DNA of 34,376 bases from Mediterranea sp. (in: CFB group bacteria) (GCA_031287715.1 JAITSN010000051.1:1-34376), one strand, 5' to 3'. Shown: positions 7,911 to 17,137, numbered from the stretch's first letter. The notes: generated by a model not told the origin, from the letters alone. Made by a program: numbers and translations.

Positions 7911-8963
7911 ATGAAACGTCTGCTCTTAATCCTTGCCACCCTTATTACCCTCTGCGGATCATCCGCATCCGCCCAAACCCCCGAAAAAAACAGGAACCGG
8001 AAAGAAAATACCGGTGCCGCGGTAATCAACACCCTGAAAGACCGCATCCGCCTTATGGGCTATGCACAAGCAGGATATACCCGCGACGATGCCGACAATG
8101 TCGAAGACAACTTCGACATAAAACGAATCATATTTATGGCCGAAGGCCAAATCACCGACGACTGGCTGCTGTATTTCATGTATAACTTCAACAGCGGAGG
8201 CACACTCCTGGAAATGTACACCGACTACCGCATCCTGCCCGGACTGTCGGCCCGCCTGGGACAATTCAAAGTGCCCTATACGATAGAAAACACACTGTCG
8301 CCGACCGTTGTCGAACTGATCGACTGCTACTCGCAGGCAACAAACTACCTGGCAGCCGTCGGCCCACACGACCCGCTTCGCGGCTCAACCACCGGGCGTG
8401 ATCTGGGATTCATACTCTTCGGCAACCTGCTCAACGACCGGCTGACGTACAATGCCGGATTCTTCAACGGGCAAGGCATCAACAATAAAGATAAAAACAG
8501 CAACAAAGAATTTGTCGGAAGCCTCATCGTAAACCCAACCAAATGGCTGTCCGTAGGCGGATCGATCACCACAGGAAAAGGAAACGCCATCGCCCTGTCC
8601 GATGCAAACCCGGACATCCGGACAGGCGACAATTACTCCCGCGACCGCTGGGCGGCGGGCGCCGTTGTAAAGACCAAACCGGTCAGCCTCCGCACGGAAT
8701 ACCTGGGAGGCAAAGACGGCAACGTGAAAAGCAACGGCTACTACGCCACCGCTTCCATCCACGTATGTCCAAACCTCGACATCATCGCGTCTTACGACTA
8801 CCTCAACAAAAACAAAGCCCTGGGCCTGAAACAAACCAACTACGTAGCCGGCATACAATACTGGTTCTATCCCAGGTGTCGCGTTCAGGCGCAATACACG
8901 CACAGCGACAAAGATCCGGATAGTTCAAACATGATCCAGGCGCAAGTGCAAGTACGCTTCTAA
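7911..8963 (+). CDS. Outer-membrane porin of the phosphate-selective porin O/P type
   Basis: The 350-residue protein has a cleavable signal peptide (MKRLLLILATLITLCGSSASA) and then alternating amphipathic strands ending in QAQVQVRF, a terminal aromatic residue typical of outer-membrane barrels. RLMGYAQAGYTRDD, FDIKRIIFMAEGQITDDW and RLGQFKVPYTIEN follow the Porin_O_P pattern. It probably forms a channel for anions or small solutes. It lies 82 bp after pgk, with a possible hairpin region between. The ion specificity suggested by the family name is not proven for Bacteroidota members. Confidence 0.85.
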   Translation: MKRLLLILATLITLCGSSASAQTPEKNRNRKENTGAAVINTLKDRIRLMGYAQAGYTRDDADNVEDNFDIKRIIFMAEGQITDDWLLYFMYNFNSGGTLLEMYTDYRILPGLSARLGQFKVPYTIENTLSPTVVELIDCYSQATNYLAAVGPHDPLRGSTTGRDLGFILFGNLLNDRLTYNAGFFNGQGINNKDKNSNKEFVGSLIVNPTKWLSVGGSITTGKGNAIALSDANPDIRTGDNYSRDRWAAGAVVKTKPVSLRTEYLGGKDGNVKSNGYYATASIHVCPNLDIIASYDYLNKNKALGLKQTNYVAGIQYWFYPRCRVQAQYTHSDKDPDSSNMIQAQVQVRF

Positions 8964-9132
8964 TTACGATCCATTGTTGTCCGGGCATTGCCTGTGGACT
9001 CTTGGAAATATCTGCTGTAAAAGTTGCACGGTATAAATAGAAGGAGATATTTTTACGCGTGTAAATTAGCACCTTAAAAATAACTGCTTAACACGGATCT
9101 CAACAAAGCATAACTTAATAATTATACTCGAT

Positions 9133-11805
9133 ATGAAGTATTTAATAAAGGCAAGTATCCTCCTCCTGGTTATAGGCTTGGGGATAACCGGATGCACCAA
9201 AGCAGAAGATGAAAGGGATGAAAACGGAAGCGGGGACAGGAATACATCCGTCCAATCGCAGAATATAATCAATCTGAATGACGAAGGTTCTGCCTTTCAG
9301 TCGAAGAGCGCCGTCCAGGCAAGTATTTTCCAGGAATATCTGAAGGAAGCGAAAACGGTGAGGCTTTTTGCCATTAATCCGGTCTTGCAACAGGTGGAAA
9401 ACGTCAGTATAGGCGATGCGGTCAATCTACAGCTTTTTGAAAACGACAATTACCGGGCGCAGATCAACAATATCGTTATCGATGTCAACGGAACGCTGGT
9501 ACTGACGCTGAAACTGCCCGATTACCCGATGGGATTTGCCACGATCACGACAAGTGCTGAAGGTAGATCCCTTGTTACGGTATCAATTCCCGAGCTGGGC
9601 AAGAGTTTCGGAAGCAGGCACGGAATTGATTCCAATGTGAATTATATGATTGAAGTAGATGAAACCAAAGTGGAACACCCTCACTTTGAGAACGACGCCG
9701 TACCTGTTCCGAAAGGAATAGACGTAACCGGAAGGACGGAAAGCCATGTGTTGCGGCCGGTCACCCGGGCAAACTGTGGGCCTTCCTATAATACAAACTT
9801 AGACAGCGAAGCCGTGATCGACCTGCTGATCGTTTATACTCCCGCGGCGGCAAACAGTTCCTACACGCTTCAACACGGCGGAATAAACAACGTCATCGCC
9901 GCGATGATCACTTTGGGAAATATCTGCCTCAGCAACAGTAAAACAGGTATCACGCTGAGGCTCGCCCATTCGGCAGCGGTATCTTATACCGAGACCGGTG
10001 ATATGGCTATTTCGATCAACCAGCTGCAAGATCCTTCCGACGGCTATATGGACAATGTCCATGCCTTGCGTAAACAATACAATGCCGACCTGGTGCAGCT
10101 GCTTACGACCGACAGTAATTCCGGAGGCCTTGGTTATGTGGTCACTTTTACCGATGGAAGGTATGAATACGGCTTCTCGGTTTGCTGGATCACACAGGTA
10201 GCCGACAATTATCCCTGCTCGATACACGAGATCGGGCATAATATGGGCCTGGGGCATGGTGCGCAGCAAACTTTAGTTAAGTCTGAAGGAATTTTCAGCT
10301 TTTCGATGGGCTGGCGCTGGACAGGGAATCAAATCAACCAACACGGCAACTACAAATATGTTTCGGTCATGTCGTATTCGGGTGATTACTACGGCGACGG
10401 CGTTACACCCGCTTATACGTCTTATTTTTCAAACCCGGATATCTTTTACTTAGGCGGAGCTACCGGCGACGCCACTAAAGCCGACGCCGCCCGCAGCCTG
10501 AGAATGATGAAACACGTGGTGGCTCATTACGGTGACAAGGCTATACCGGATATACCTGTAAATATTGTTGTTTCAAACCCGACAAACAACGGCGCTACCT
10601 TCAGCTGGGACGCTTGCGATAATGCGGCATACTACAATCTCTGCGTTTTTACGGGCAGCAGCAGTTACAGATATTTAGACAAGATCACAGAAACAACAGT
10701 TACGATTGACCATACCACTTTGTTTCCTGCGTCATGCGCCGTCTATAACATGTTCATTCAAGCGGTAAGCGAGTGCGACGATGCGGTCAGCAGTGCAACA
10801 TTCACAGCCAAAACAAAATGCCCCGCCGACCCAACGGTTTCCACGCAGGCAGCCACCGGCGTGACATACGATTCGGCTACGCTGAATAAAACCGTAACGC
10901 CGAACGGAGACGCAGTTACCGAACAGGGATTTAAGTATAGAAAGGCCTCCGAAACATCCTGGACAACTACCACAAACGCCAATATCACCGGGCTGACCGG
11001 AGAGACAACCTACAAATTCCATGCTTATGCAACAACGGCGTTGGGAACAATTAACGGAGGCGTATTGACCTTCACAACAGCGACAGCACCGACTCACACC
11101 ATCACCGCCTCCGCGGGAACCAACGGAAGCATCTCGCCCAGCGGAACGGTACAAGTCAACCACGGCAGCTCGCAGAAGTTCGACCTCACGCCGGACACCG
11201 GCTACGAGATCGACCAGGTTTTAGTGGACGGAGTGAACAACACCGCCGCCGTTACCTCCGACAGCTATACCTTCTCCAACATTACGGCCAACCACACCAT
11301 TTCCGTCACATTCAAACTGAAGAAATACACCATCACCGCCGCCGCGGGAGCCAACGGAAGCATCTCGCCCAGCGGAGCGGTACAAGTCAACCACGGCAGC
11401 TCGCAGAAGTTCGACTTCACGCCGGACACCGACTACGAGATCCTTCAGGTTTTAGTGGACGGGGTGAACAACACCGCCGCCGTTACCTCCGGCAGCTACA
11501 CCTTCTCCAACGTTATGGCCAACCACACCATTTCCGTCACATTCAAACTATCCTGCATACCCAATCTCGTCATCCAGATCTGGGACGATGTCCTGTCAGT
11601 CATCAACGAACCGGCCAACAACGGCGGATACACATTCACATCCTACCAATGGCAGAAGAACGGAACAAACATACCCGGCGAAACATCGGGAAACCTGTAT
11701 CTGAAAACAAAAGACTACACCGCACTCTATTCCGTCATCCTAACCACGAATAACGGGCGGAAGATCCAAACCTGTCCGCTACGCCTAAGAACAACCAACA
11801 ACTAA
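9133..11805 (+). CDS. Surface lipoprotein zinc metalloprotease (metzincin) with FN3 and InlB-like repeats
   Basis: The 890-residue protein starts with a lipoprotein signal ending in the lipobox GITGC, so it is probably membrane-anchored and may be exposed. The protease domain (about 225-470) has HEIGHNMGLGHG, matching the metzincin zinc motif HExxHxxGxxH, followed by VSVMSYSG, a good Met-turn. Two fibronectin-III-like domains follow (about 475-560 and 565-645). Two 77-residue copies of a divergent InlB B-repeat-like domain come next (about 655-805), then an Ig-like C-terminal domain (SYQWQKNGTNIPG). The repeats are near-identical in DNA, implying recent duplication. The next gene begins 13 bp later and encodes a predicted barrel, so the pair is probably one operon. 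The protein substrate is unknown. Confidence 0.85.
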   Translation: MKYLIKASILLLVIGLGITGCTKAEDERDENGSGDRNTSVQSQNIINLNDEGSAFQSKSAVQASIFQEYLKEAKTVRLFAINPVLQQVENVSIGDAVNLQLFENDNYRAQINNIVIDVNGTLVLTLKLPDYPMGFATITTSAEGRSLVTVSIPELGKSFGSRHGIDSNVNYMIEVDETKVEHPHFENDAVPVPKGIDVTGRTESHVLRPVTRANCGPSYNTNLDSEAVIDLLIVYTPAAANSSYTLQHGGINNVIAAMITLGNICLSNSKTGITLRLAHSAAVSYTETGDMAISINQLQDPSDGYMDNVHALRKQYNADLVQLLTTDSNSGGLGYVVTFTDGRYEYGFSVCWITQVADNYPCSIHEIGHNMGLGHGAQQTLVKSEGIFSFSMGWRWTGNQINQHGNYKYVSVMSYSGDYYGDGVTPAYTSYFSNPDIFYLGGATGDATKADAARSLRMMKHVVAHYGDKAIPDIPVNIVVSNPTNNGATFSWDACDNAAYYNLCVFTGSSSYRYLDKITETTVTIDHTTLFPASCAVYNMFIQAVSECDDAVSSATFTAKTKCPADPTVSTQAATGVTYDSATLNKTVTPNGDAVTEQGFKYRKASETSWTTTTNANITGLTGETTYKFHAYATTALGTINGGVLTFTTATAPTHTITASAGTNGSISPSGTVQVNHGSSQKFDLTPDTGYEIDQVLVDGVNNTAAVTSDSYTFSNITANHTISVTFKLKKYTITAAAGANGSISPSGAVQVNHGSSQKFDFTPDTDYEILQVLVDGVNNTAAVTSGSYTFSNVMANHTISVTFKLSCIPNLVIQIWDDVLSVINEPANNGGYTFTSYQWQKNGTNIPGETSGNLYLKTKDYTALYSVILTTNNGRKIQTCPLRLRTTNN
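11098..11559 (+). repeat. 231-bp tandem duplication encoding the InlB-like repeats
   Basis: Copy 1 (11098-11328) and copy 2 (11329-11559) align without indels and differ at only a few positions. Each encodes about 77 residues beginning TITA(S/A)AG and containing GSISPSG, VNHGSSQKFD and VLVDGVNNTAAVTS. The period is a multiple of three, so copy number can change without breaking the frame. Confidence 0.92.
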
Positions 11806-11818
11806 AAGAGCAATAACA

Positions 11819-12718
11819 ATGAACAGCTACAACTTATCACAACTTATCGCTACAACAGCCGGCCTCGTATTCTACACAGCCACCCTGCCGGCTCAAACAA
11901 AATACGGCAGCGAATTTGGCATCAGCGCAGGCGCAGGAAATTCCACGCCCAGCTACAGCCTTTTTCAAAACGCAGAAACAAGACAAGCAACCGGAACCGG
12001 CGGAAGCCTTGGGGCGAGCTACACAAAATATTTCTCCCGCTACGCCGGTTTATCCGTCGGACTGGAAGCCGGTATCTACAAAAACTCATTCCGGCTGGAC
12101 GCCATTCATAAAGAATATCCCGTAGCAACGCCTCCGGGCTTACAAGGCTCCTTCTCATTGCGGATGGATCATTCGGGACTTGAAGGAAAGCACACCGCCA
12201 TCTTCCTGCACATCCCCGTCATGCTGCAATTCCAGGCGCCGCTCGCCGGCAGCACCTTCCTCTACTTCGGTGCAGGCGGAAAAGCCGGAATCGTATCGCA
12301 GTCGCTCAACCATTCAATTCAATCCCTGACCACCACCGGCTATTCCCCCTATACGGCGCAAACCTACGAAGACATGCCCAGCCACGGCTTCGACACCTAC
12401 TCCGGCGTAAAGGCGAACGTAACGTTCAAGAACAGTCCCGTCTTTATCGCATCCCTCGAAAGCGGTTTGAAATTCGCCGCCACCGGCAAAACCCCCGTTT
12501 ACATAGGAGCTTACCTGGACTACGCCATAAACAACACACCGAAAGCCTCCGGCAGCCTGAAATACAACACTTCAAATCCCGGCGACCACAGCTACCTTGA
12601 TGCAATGGGAGATCCTTTTTCCATCAACAACAAAAAACCCTTCGTAGGAATAAAGATCAAAGTATCCTTTCGCATAAACCAAAAGAATAAAGAGATAAAG
12701 GATAAAGGGAAAGGATAA
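11819..12718 (+). CDS. Predicted outer-membrane beta-barrel protein
   Basis: The 299-residue protein has a weak signal peptide that probably ends near LPAQ (residue 26). Its strands are rich in glycine and aromatic residues (YGSEFGISAGAG, GGSLGASYTKYFSRYAGLSVGLEAGIY), as in PorT/OmpW-like small barrels of Bacteroidota. The barrel ends at PFVGIKIKVSFRIN and is followed by a lysine-rich tail. It begins 13 bp after the metalloprotease and shares its direction, so it may help display or export that protein; this is inferred from position only. Confidence 0.72.
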   Translation: MNSYNLSQLIATTAGLVFYTATLPAQTKYGSEFGISAGAGNSTPSYSLFQNAETRQATGTGGSLGASYTKYFSRYAGLSVGLEAGIYKNSFRLDAIHKEYPVATPPGLQGSFSLRMDHSGLEGKHTAIFLHIPVMLQFQAPLAGSTFLYFGAGGKAGIVSQSLNHSIQSLTTTGYSPYTAQTYEDMPSHGFDTYSGVKANVTFKNSPVFIASLESGLKFAATGKTPVYIGAYLDYAINNTPKASGSLKYNTSNPGDHSYLDAMGDPFSINNKKPFVGIKIKVSFRINQKNKEIKDKGKG

Positions 12719-12750
12719 ATCATAAAGAGTAAATCATAAATCATAATTAC

Positions 12751-12867
12751 TTGGGCGTTCCCCCCTGCGGGGGTCGGGCCATCCGCTGCAAGTCCTCGCT
12801 TCGCTGCACTTCGTTTCGCTACGCTGCGGGCTTTCCGCTGCTCGCCCTAACGCGGCTGCGCCTTCCC
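12751..12867 (+). repeat. Left arm of a long imperfect inverted repeat
   Basis: About 117 bp starting ttgggcgttcccccctgcgg and ending ctgcgccttccc. It matches the reverse complement of 13306-13420 with scattered substitutions and few small indels. It is strongly GC-rich compared with the AT-rich array it borders and contains an internal palindrome (cccccctgcggggg). Confidence 0.9.
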
Positions 12868-12890
12868 ATTTACACTTTTCTATATCCTCA

Positions 12891-13195
12891 TCCTCGAAAA
12901 CAATATTTTCATAAAAACAAGACTTTCTACTCCTCGAAAACGATATTTTTCATAAAAACGGGGCTTTCTACTCCTCGAAAACAATATTTTTCATAAAAAC
13001 GAGGCTTTCTACTCCTCGAAATAAATATTTTTCATAAAAATGGAGCTTTCTACTCCTCGAAATAAATATTTTTCATAAAAATGGAGCTTTCTACTCCTCG
13101 AAAACAATATTTTTCATAAAAGTGGAGCTTTCTACTCCTCGAAAACAATATTTTTCATAAAAGTGGAGCTTTCTACTCCTCGAAATAGTCTTTGC
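12891..13195 (+). repeat. 41-bp tandem repeat array A, seven units plus a partial one
   Basis: Units start tcctcgaaa at 12891, 12931, 12972, 13013, 13054, 13095, 13136 and (partial) 13177. The period is 41 bp except for the first unit, which is 40 bp because one T is missing. Each unit holds ttttt-cat-aaaaa and a cgagg/cctcg (or ggag/ctcc) inverted pair around ctttcta. There are no unique spacers, so this is a minisatellite and not a CRISPR array. It lies between the two arms of the long inverted repeat. Confidence 0.95.
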
Positions 13196-13249
13196 ACTGC
13201 AGACGAGTCTTCAACAGTTGTGGAAATGGTTTCTGTGTTTAGATTGGGA

Positions 13250-13281
13250 CAGCCTCACCCCGGAGCGCTCCAAAGGAGGGG
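13250..13281 (+). repeat. Dispersed repeat related to the IS4 target site
   Basis: cagcctcacccc followed by gctccaaaggagggg matches the sequence interrupted by the IS at 128-157 plus 1678-1690. The two copies show a repeat family with a ctccaaaggag palindromic core. Confidence 0.7.
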
Positions 13282-13305
13282 AAGGCGCAGCCGCATTAAG
13301 GAGGC

Positions 13306-13420
13306 GGAAGGCGCAGCCGCGTTAAGGACAGGAGCGGAAAGCCCACAGCGAGCGGAACGAAGTGCAGCGGAGCGAGGACTTGCAGCGGATGGCCTGACCC
13401 CCGCAGGGGGGAACGCCCAA
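13306..13420 (-). repeat. Right arm of the long imperfect inverted repeat
   Basis: The inverted partner of 12751-12867, ending ggggggaacgcccaa. The first part (ggaaggcgcagccgc, then ttaagg) is also present once more just upstream at 13279-13300, as a short direct duplication. Confidence 0.9.
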
Positions 13421-13488
13421 ATTCTTTCGATTCACCGAAAGTCTTCCTGTTAAAAGAATGACCGGCCTCTCCGTCCGGATAACTGTTT

Positions 13489-14229
13489 TCAACTGATAAA
13501 GCCCTGTTGCCGGAGCGCTTTCATAAAATTTTCCGATAGGGCTTCATTGTCTTTTTTTGTATACCTGATGTCGGTAAATACTTGCGCCAGCGTTTCCTTG
13601 GTATTCTCGGCGATAAAGCGCCGGTTCTCCGCCAATGATTCTTTGTACGCATAAATACGGTCGATGTCTGCCGGCGTATAATCGTTGTAGCGTTCATCGT
13701 GTATGATGCCATTGAGAGGAAGGCGATCGGCCTGTCCGGGGATGCCGTCGGGGTAACCAACTGTAATTGTGGTGGCAGGAAATACAAGTTTCGGCAACTT
13801 CAGGATGTCAATGATCATCTGCGGGTTGTATGTCGTTGTGCCCAAATAGCAAATGCCAAGTCCGGCTTCTTCTGCAGCTGTGCAGAATGTCTGGGCTGCA
13901 ATGACGGCATCTATGAAGGCGTTCATGAACGATTGGAAATTGTCGTATCCGGGAATGGCTCTCCGTTGCTCGCACCATTTGGTGAACCGCCCGAAGTCCG
14001 CACAAAAAGTCAATACAACCGGAGCCGTTTTTATGGCCGGCTGATGGTAATGAGCCGGGGACAGTTTTTCCTTCATTTCCGGGTCGCGTGTTATCACAAC
14101 GCTATAAAGTTGCATATTGCCTGTTGTGGAAGATCTGAATGATGTTTCCAATAAATCATTCAACAATTCCGAAGAAATATCTTTAGATAAATACTTCCGT
14201 ACCGTCCGTCTGTTCTTCATTGATTCCAT
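13489..14229 (-). CDS. Nitroreductase-family FMN oxidoreductase (NfsA-like)
   Basis: The protein of about 246 residues is a flavin-dependent NAD(P)H oxidoreductase of the nitroreductase superfamily. KNRRTVRKYLSKDISSELL near the N-terminus is the usual FMN-phosphate-binding start (R-x-S/T-x-R), SSTTGNMQLYSVVI is the second conserved stretch, and EEAGLGICYLG is the typical G-x-G region. The C-terminal extension (DIRYTKKDNEALSENFMKAL) is as in NfsA-type members. The frame can be extended to a TTG at 14247, but that codon lies within the predicted -7 element, so ATG 14229 (MESMKNRR) or ATG 14220 is preferred. It converges on the repeat island. The physiological substrate is unknown. Confidence 0.88.
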   Translation of the reverse strand: MESMKNRRTVRKYLSKDISSELLNDLLETSFRSSTTGNMQLYSVVITRDPEMKEKLSPAHYHQPAIKTAPVVLTFCADFGRFTKWCEQRRAIPGYDNFQSFMNAFIDAVIAAQTFCTAAEEAGLGICYLGTTTYNPQMIIDILKLPKLVFPATTITVGYPDGIPGQADRLPLNGIIHDERYNDYTPADIDRIYAYKESLAENRRFIAENTKETLAQVFTDIRYTKKDNEALSENFMKALRQQGFIS

Positions 14230-14244
14230 GCCGTCTTTTTTCTG

Positions 14245-14252
14245 CAAAGATA
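14245..14252 (-). promoter_or_regulatory. -7 element of the nitroreductase promoter
   Basis: TATCTTTG on the minus strand fits TAnnTTTG. It puts transcription start near 14238, giving a very short leader and ruling out the TTG at 14247 as start codon. Confidence 0.65.
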
Positions 14253-14342
14253 AGATATAGAATTGTTGGCTAAGTCAATCCGGTCTTGAAAATGTTGCGT
14301 CCGGGTTTACTTTTCCGGCAAACAAAACAGGCGTATTTATTG

Positions 14343-14379
14343 GGCCGGCTTCCTTTTTCAGGAAACTTTTCTGCCGGCC
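14343..14379. other. Two-tier hairpin in the nitroreductase-nrdJ divergent gap
   Basis: A 7-bp outer pair ggccggc/gccggcc (14343-14349, 14373-14379) encloses an inner ttcct/aggaa pair (14350-14354, 14360-14364). It lies upstream of the nrdJ promoter, so it is not in the nrdJ leader. The rest of 14253-14464 holds nothing I recognise, and no cobalamin riboswitch box is seen. Confidence 0.5.
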
Positions 14380-14464
14380 ATAATTTACATATAATTAAAT
14401 TTCAGCTATTTACAATGTGCAAACGAGAAACTTTGCTCTTGTTGATAACTCTCCATTTTTTAAT

Positions 14465-14495
14465 TTTGGGAGAATAGAAAACATTTCTACCTTTG
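14465..14495 (+). promoter_or_regulatory. nrdJ promoter
   Basis: TTTG (14465-14468), a 19-base spacer and TACCTTTG (14488-14495) match the full Bacteroidota consensus. Transcription would start near 14502, leaving a leader of about 70 bases. Confidence 0.8.
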
Positions 14496-14571
14496 CCCAA
14501 CGTTTATCAAATTAAGTATAACTTCTACAATCCTTAACTTAATACATTCATTATTTTAGTTGCAATATAAC

Positions 14572-17112
14572 GTGAAAAAAAAGACTTATTCTTACGATGA
14601 AGCCTATGAAGAATCTTTACGATACTTCCAGGGCGACGAGTTGGCTGCCAGGGTTTGGGTAAACAAATATGCAGTAAAAGATTCCTTTGGAAATATATAC
14701 GAGAAATCGCCGGAGGAAATGCATTGGCGCATAGCCAATGAGATAGCGCGGATAGAAGCGAAGTATGCTAATCCGCTTAGTGCTCAGGAACTTTATGATC
14801 TGCTTGATCATTTCAAGTATATTGTACCGCAGGGTAGCCCGATGACAGGTATCGGGAATGATCATCAGATAGCGTCGCTGTCCAACTGCTTTGTGATCGG
14901 TGTGGACGGTGCGGCCGATTCTTACGGTGCGATTATCAAAATAGATGAAGAACAGGTGCAGTTGATGAAGCGGCGCGGCGGCGTGGGGCACGATCTTTCG
15001 CATATACGCCCGAAAGGTTCGCCGGTTAAAAACTCTGCACTGACGTCCACCGGCCTTGTGCCGTTTATGGAGCGCTACTCCAATTCCACCCGCGAGGTGG
15101 CACAGGATGGGCGGCGCGGCGCCTTGATGCTGAGCGTGTCCATCAAGCATCCCGACTCCGAATCGTTCATTGACGCAAAGATGGCCGAAGGAAAAGTGAC
15201 CGGCGCCAATGTTTCCGTTAAGTTGGATGACGAATTTATGAAAGCGGTCGTCGAAGAACAGAGTTATATCCAGCAATACCCCATAGACGGAACAAATCCG
15301 ATTTTGTCTAAAGAGATCGACGCTTCTTCCTTATGGAAAAAGATCGTGCACAACGCATGGAAGTCGGCCGAGCCGGGCGTATTGTTCTGGGATACGATCA
15401 TCCGCGAATCGGTGCCCGACTGTTATGCCGACCAGGGTTTTCAAACCGTATCGACAAACCCGTGCGGCGAGATTCCGCTGTGCCCGTACGATTCTTGCCG
15501 GTTGCTGGCCATCAACCTGTATTCATACGTTGTTAATCCGTTCAAGGAAGATGCTTATTTTGATTTTGACTTGTTTGGGAAACATGCAGGATTGGCGCAA
15601 AAGATCATGGACGACATCATCGATCTTGAGCTTGAGAAGATCAAGAAGATCATGAAGAAAATCAATGATGACCCCGAAGATACGGAAGTGAAACGCACCG
15701 AACTTCTATTATGGGAAAAGATCTATAAGAAAAGCGGCCAGGGAAGGCGTACCGGAGTAGGCATTACAGCTGAAGGAGATATGCTCGCGGCATTGGGCTT
15801 GCGCTATGGTACCGAAGAAGCAACCGAATTTTCGGAAAGAGTACACAAAGAGATCGCCATTGGTGCATACCGCTCTTCTGTAGATATGGCGAAAGAACGT
15901 GGCGCATTTGACATCTACAGCGCGGAAAAAGAACAGAATAATCCGTTCATCAACCGCCTGCGCGAAGCCGACCCGCAACTATACGAAGATATGAAGAAGT
16001 ATGGCCGGCGCAACATCGCCTGCCTGACCATTGCGCCAACAGGAACAACCAGCCTGATGACCCAAACCACTTCCGGCATCGAGCCTGTGTTCCTGCCCGT
16101 GTACAAGCGCAGAAGGAAGGTCAATCCGAACGATACGCAGGTGCGTGTGGATTTTGTGGATGAAACGGGCGATACATTTGAAGAATATATCGTATTCCAC
16201 CATAAGTTTGTTACATGGATGGAGGCCAACGGCTATGATCCGGCAAAGCGCTACACACAGGAAGAGATTGATGCCCTTGTTGAAAAATCACCTTATTATA
16301 AAGCGACATCCAATGATGTAGACTGGCTGATGAAGGTGAAAATGCAGGGAAAGATACAAAAATGGGTCGATCACTCGATCAGTGTAACGATCAACCTCCC
16401 CAACGATGTTGATGAAGATCTTGTAAACCGTTTATATATTGAAGCCTGGAAATCCGGATGTAAAGGATGCACGGTTTATCGTGACGGTTCGCGCTCCGGC
16501 GTTCTCATCGCAGCCAAGAGCGAGAAAAATGAAAACGAGCTTCCTCCATGCAAGCCGCCCACGATAGTGGAAATCCGTCCGCAAAGCCTTGATGCCGATG
16601 TCGTCCGTTTCCAGAACAACAAAGATAAATGGGTAGCTTTCGTTGGATTGCTTGACGACAAGCCTTACGAGATCTTTACGGGCTTACAGGATGATGAAGA
16701 AGGTATCCTGCTGCCGAAAAGTGTTACCTCAGGCAAGATCATTAAGAACGTCGACGAGCATGGAAATAAAAGATATGACTTCCAGTTCCAGAACAAACGC
16801 GGATACAAAACCACGATTGAAGGACTATCCGAAAAGTTCAACAAAGAATATTGGAATTATGCGAAACTCATATCGGGCGTACTTCGCTGGAGAATGCCGA
16901 TTGAACAGGTCATCAAGCTGGTAAGCTCATTACAGTTAGACAGCGAAAGCATCAATACCTGGAAAAACGGTGTTGAACGGGCGCTCAAAAAATATATCCA
17001 GGACGGAACAGCTGCAAGGGGAAAGAAATGCCCGAACTGCGGAAATGAGACGCTGGTATATCAAGAAGGATGCCTGATCTGCACTACATGCGGCACATCC
17101 AGATGCGGATAA
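14572..17112 (+). CDS. nrdJ: Adenosylcobalamin-dependent (class II) ribonucleotide reductase
   Basis: The protein of 846 residues converts ribonucleotides to deoxyribonucleotides for DNA synthesis, using adenosylcobalamin to make the active-site thiyl radical. SLSNCFVIG carries one cysteine of the redox pair, STNPCGEIPL carries the radical cysteine and catalytic glutamate, and APTGTTSLMTQTTSGIEPVF is the conserved phosphate-binding region. The C-terminus has GCKGCTVYRDGSRSG, then a domain ending in a zinc-ribbon-like tail (KCPNCGNETL and CLICTTCGTSRCG). The open frame extends to TTG 14560, but GTG 14572 (MKKKTYSYDEAYEE) gives the usual family N-terminus. No small subunit gene is adjacent, as expected for class II. 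The gene has its own promoter and terminator. Confidence 0.95.
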   Translation: MKKKTYSYDEAYEESLRYFQGDELAARVWVNKYAVKDSFGNIYEKSPEEMHWRIANEIARIEAKYANPLSAQELYDLLDHFKYIVPQGSPMTGIGNDHQIASLSNCFVIGVDGAADSYGAIIKIDEEQVQLMKRRGGVGHDLSHIRPKGSPVKNSALTSTGLVPFMERYSNSTREVAQDGRRGALMLSVSIKHPDSESFIDAKMAEGKVTGANVSVKLDDEFMKAVVEEQSYIQQYPIDGTNPILSKEIDASSLWKKIVHNAWKSAEPGVLFWDTIIRESVPDCYADQGFQTVSTNPCGEIPLCPYDSCRLLAINLYSYVVNPFKEDAYFDFDLFGKHAGLAQKIMDDIIDLELEKIKKIMKKINDDPEDTEVKRTELLLWEKIYKKSGQGRRTGVGITAEGDMLAALGLRYGTEEATEFSERVHKEIAIGAYRSSVDMAKERGAFDIYSAEKEQNNPFINRLREADPQLYEDMKKYGRRNIACLTIAPTGTTSLMTQTTSGIEPVFLPVYKRRRKVNPNDTQVRVDFVDETGDTFEEYIVFHHKFVTWMEANGYDPAKRYTQEEIDALVEKSPYYKATSNDVDWLMKVKMQGKIQKWVDHSISVTINLPNDVDEDLVNRLYIEAWKSGCKGCTVYRDGSRSGVLIAAKSEKNENELPPCKPPTIVEIRPQSLDADVVRFQNNKDKWVAFVGLLDDKPYEIFTGLQDDEEGILLPKSVTSGKIIKNVDEHGNKRYDFQFQNKRGYKTTIEGLSEKFNKEYWNYAKLISGVLRWRMPIEQVIKLVSSLQLDSESINTWKNGVERALKKYIQDGTAARGKKCPNCGNETLVYQEGCLICTTCGTSRCG

Positions 17113-17137
17113 TCAACGATATTTCATTATTATAAGT

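Larger units (their letters stand above)
12719..13488. other. Repeat island between convergent genes
   Basis: These 770 bases hold no credible gene. In order they contain short taaatcata repeats, a left repeat arm (12751-12867), an array of 41-bp tandem units, a palindromic dispersed repeat (13250-13281), a partial duplicate of the arm end (13279-13304) and an inverted right arm (13306-13420). Open frames over the arms show no protein-like composition. Confidence 0.85.

Noticed and set aside
12891..13195. CRISPR array
   Set aside because: Units are contiguous 41-bp copies with no unique spacers between repeats, and no cas genes are in the window; it is a minisatellite. The same applies to 29264-29804.
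12751..13453. Open frames of 81 and 96 codons over the repeat island
   Set aside because: They lie over the inverted repeat arms and tandem units, have repeat-driven composition and no family resemblance.
14286..14477. 63-codon plus-strand open frame before nrdJ
   Set aside because: It overlaps the nrdJ promoter and a hairpin, has no family resemblance and ends at the -33 region.
14253..14571. Cobalamin riboswitch upstream of the B12-dependent nrdJ
   Set aside because: No B12-box (GCCACTG-like) sequence is present, and the predicted leader of about 70 bases is too short for one.
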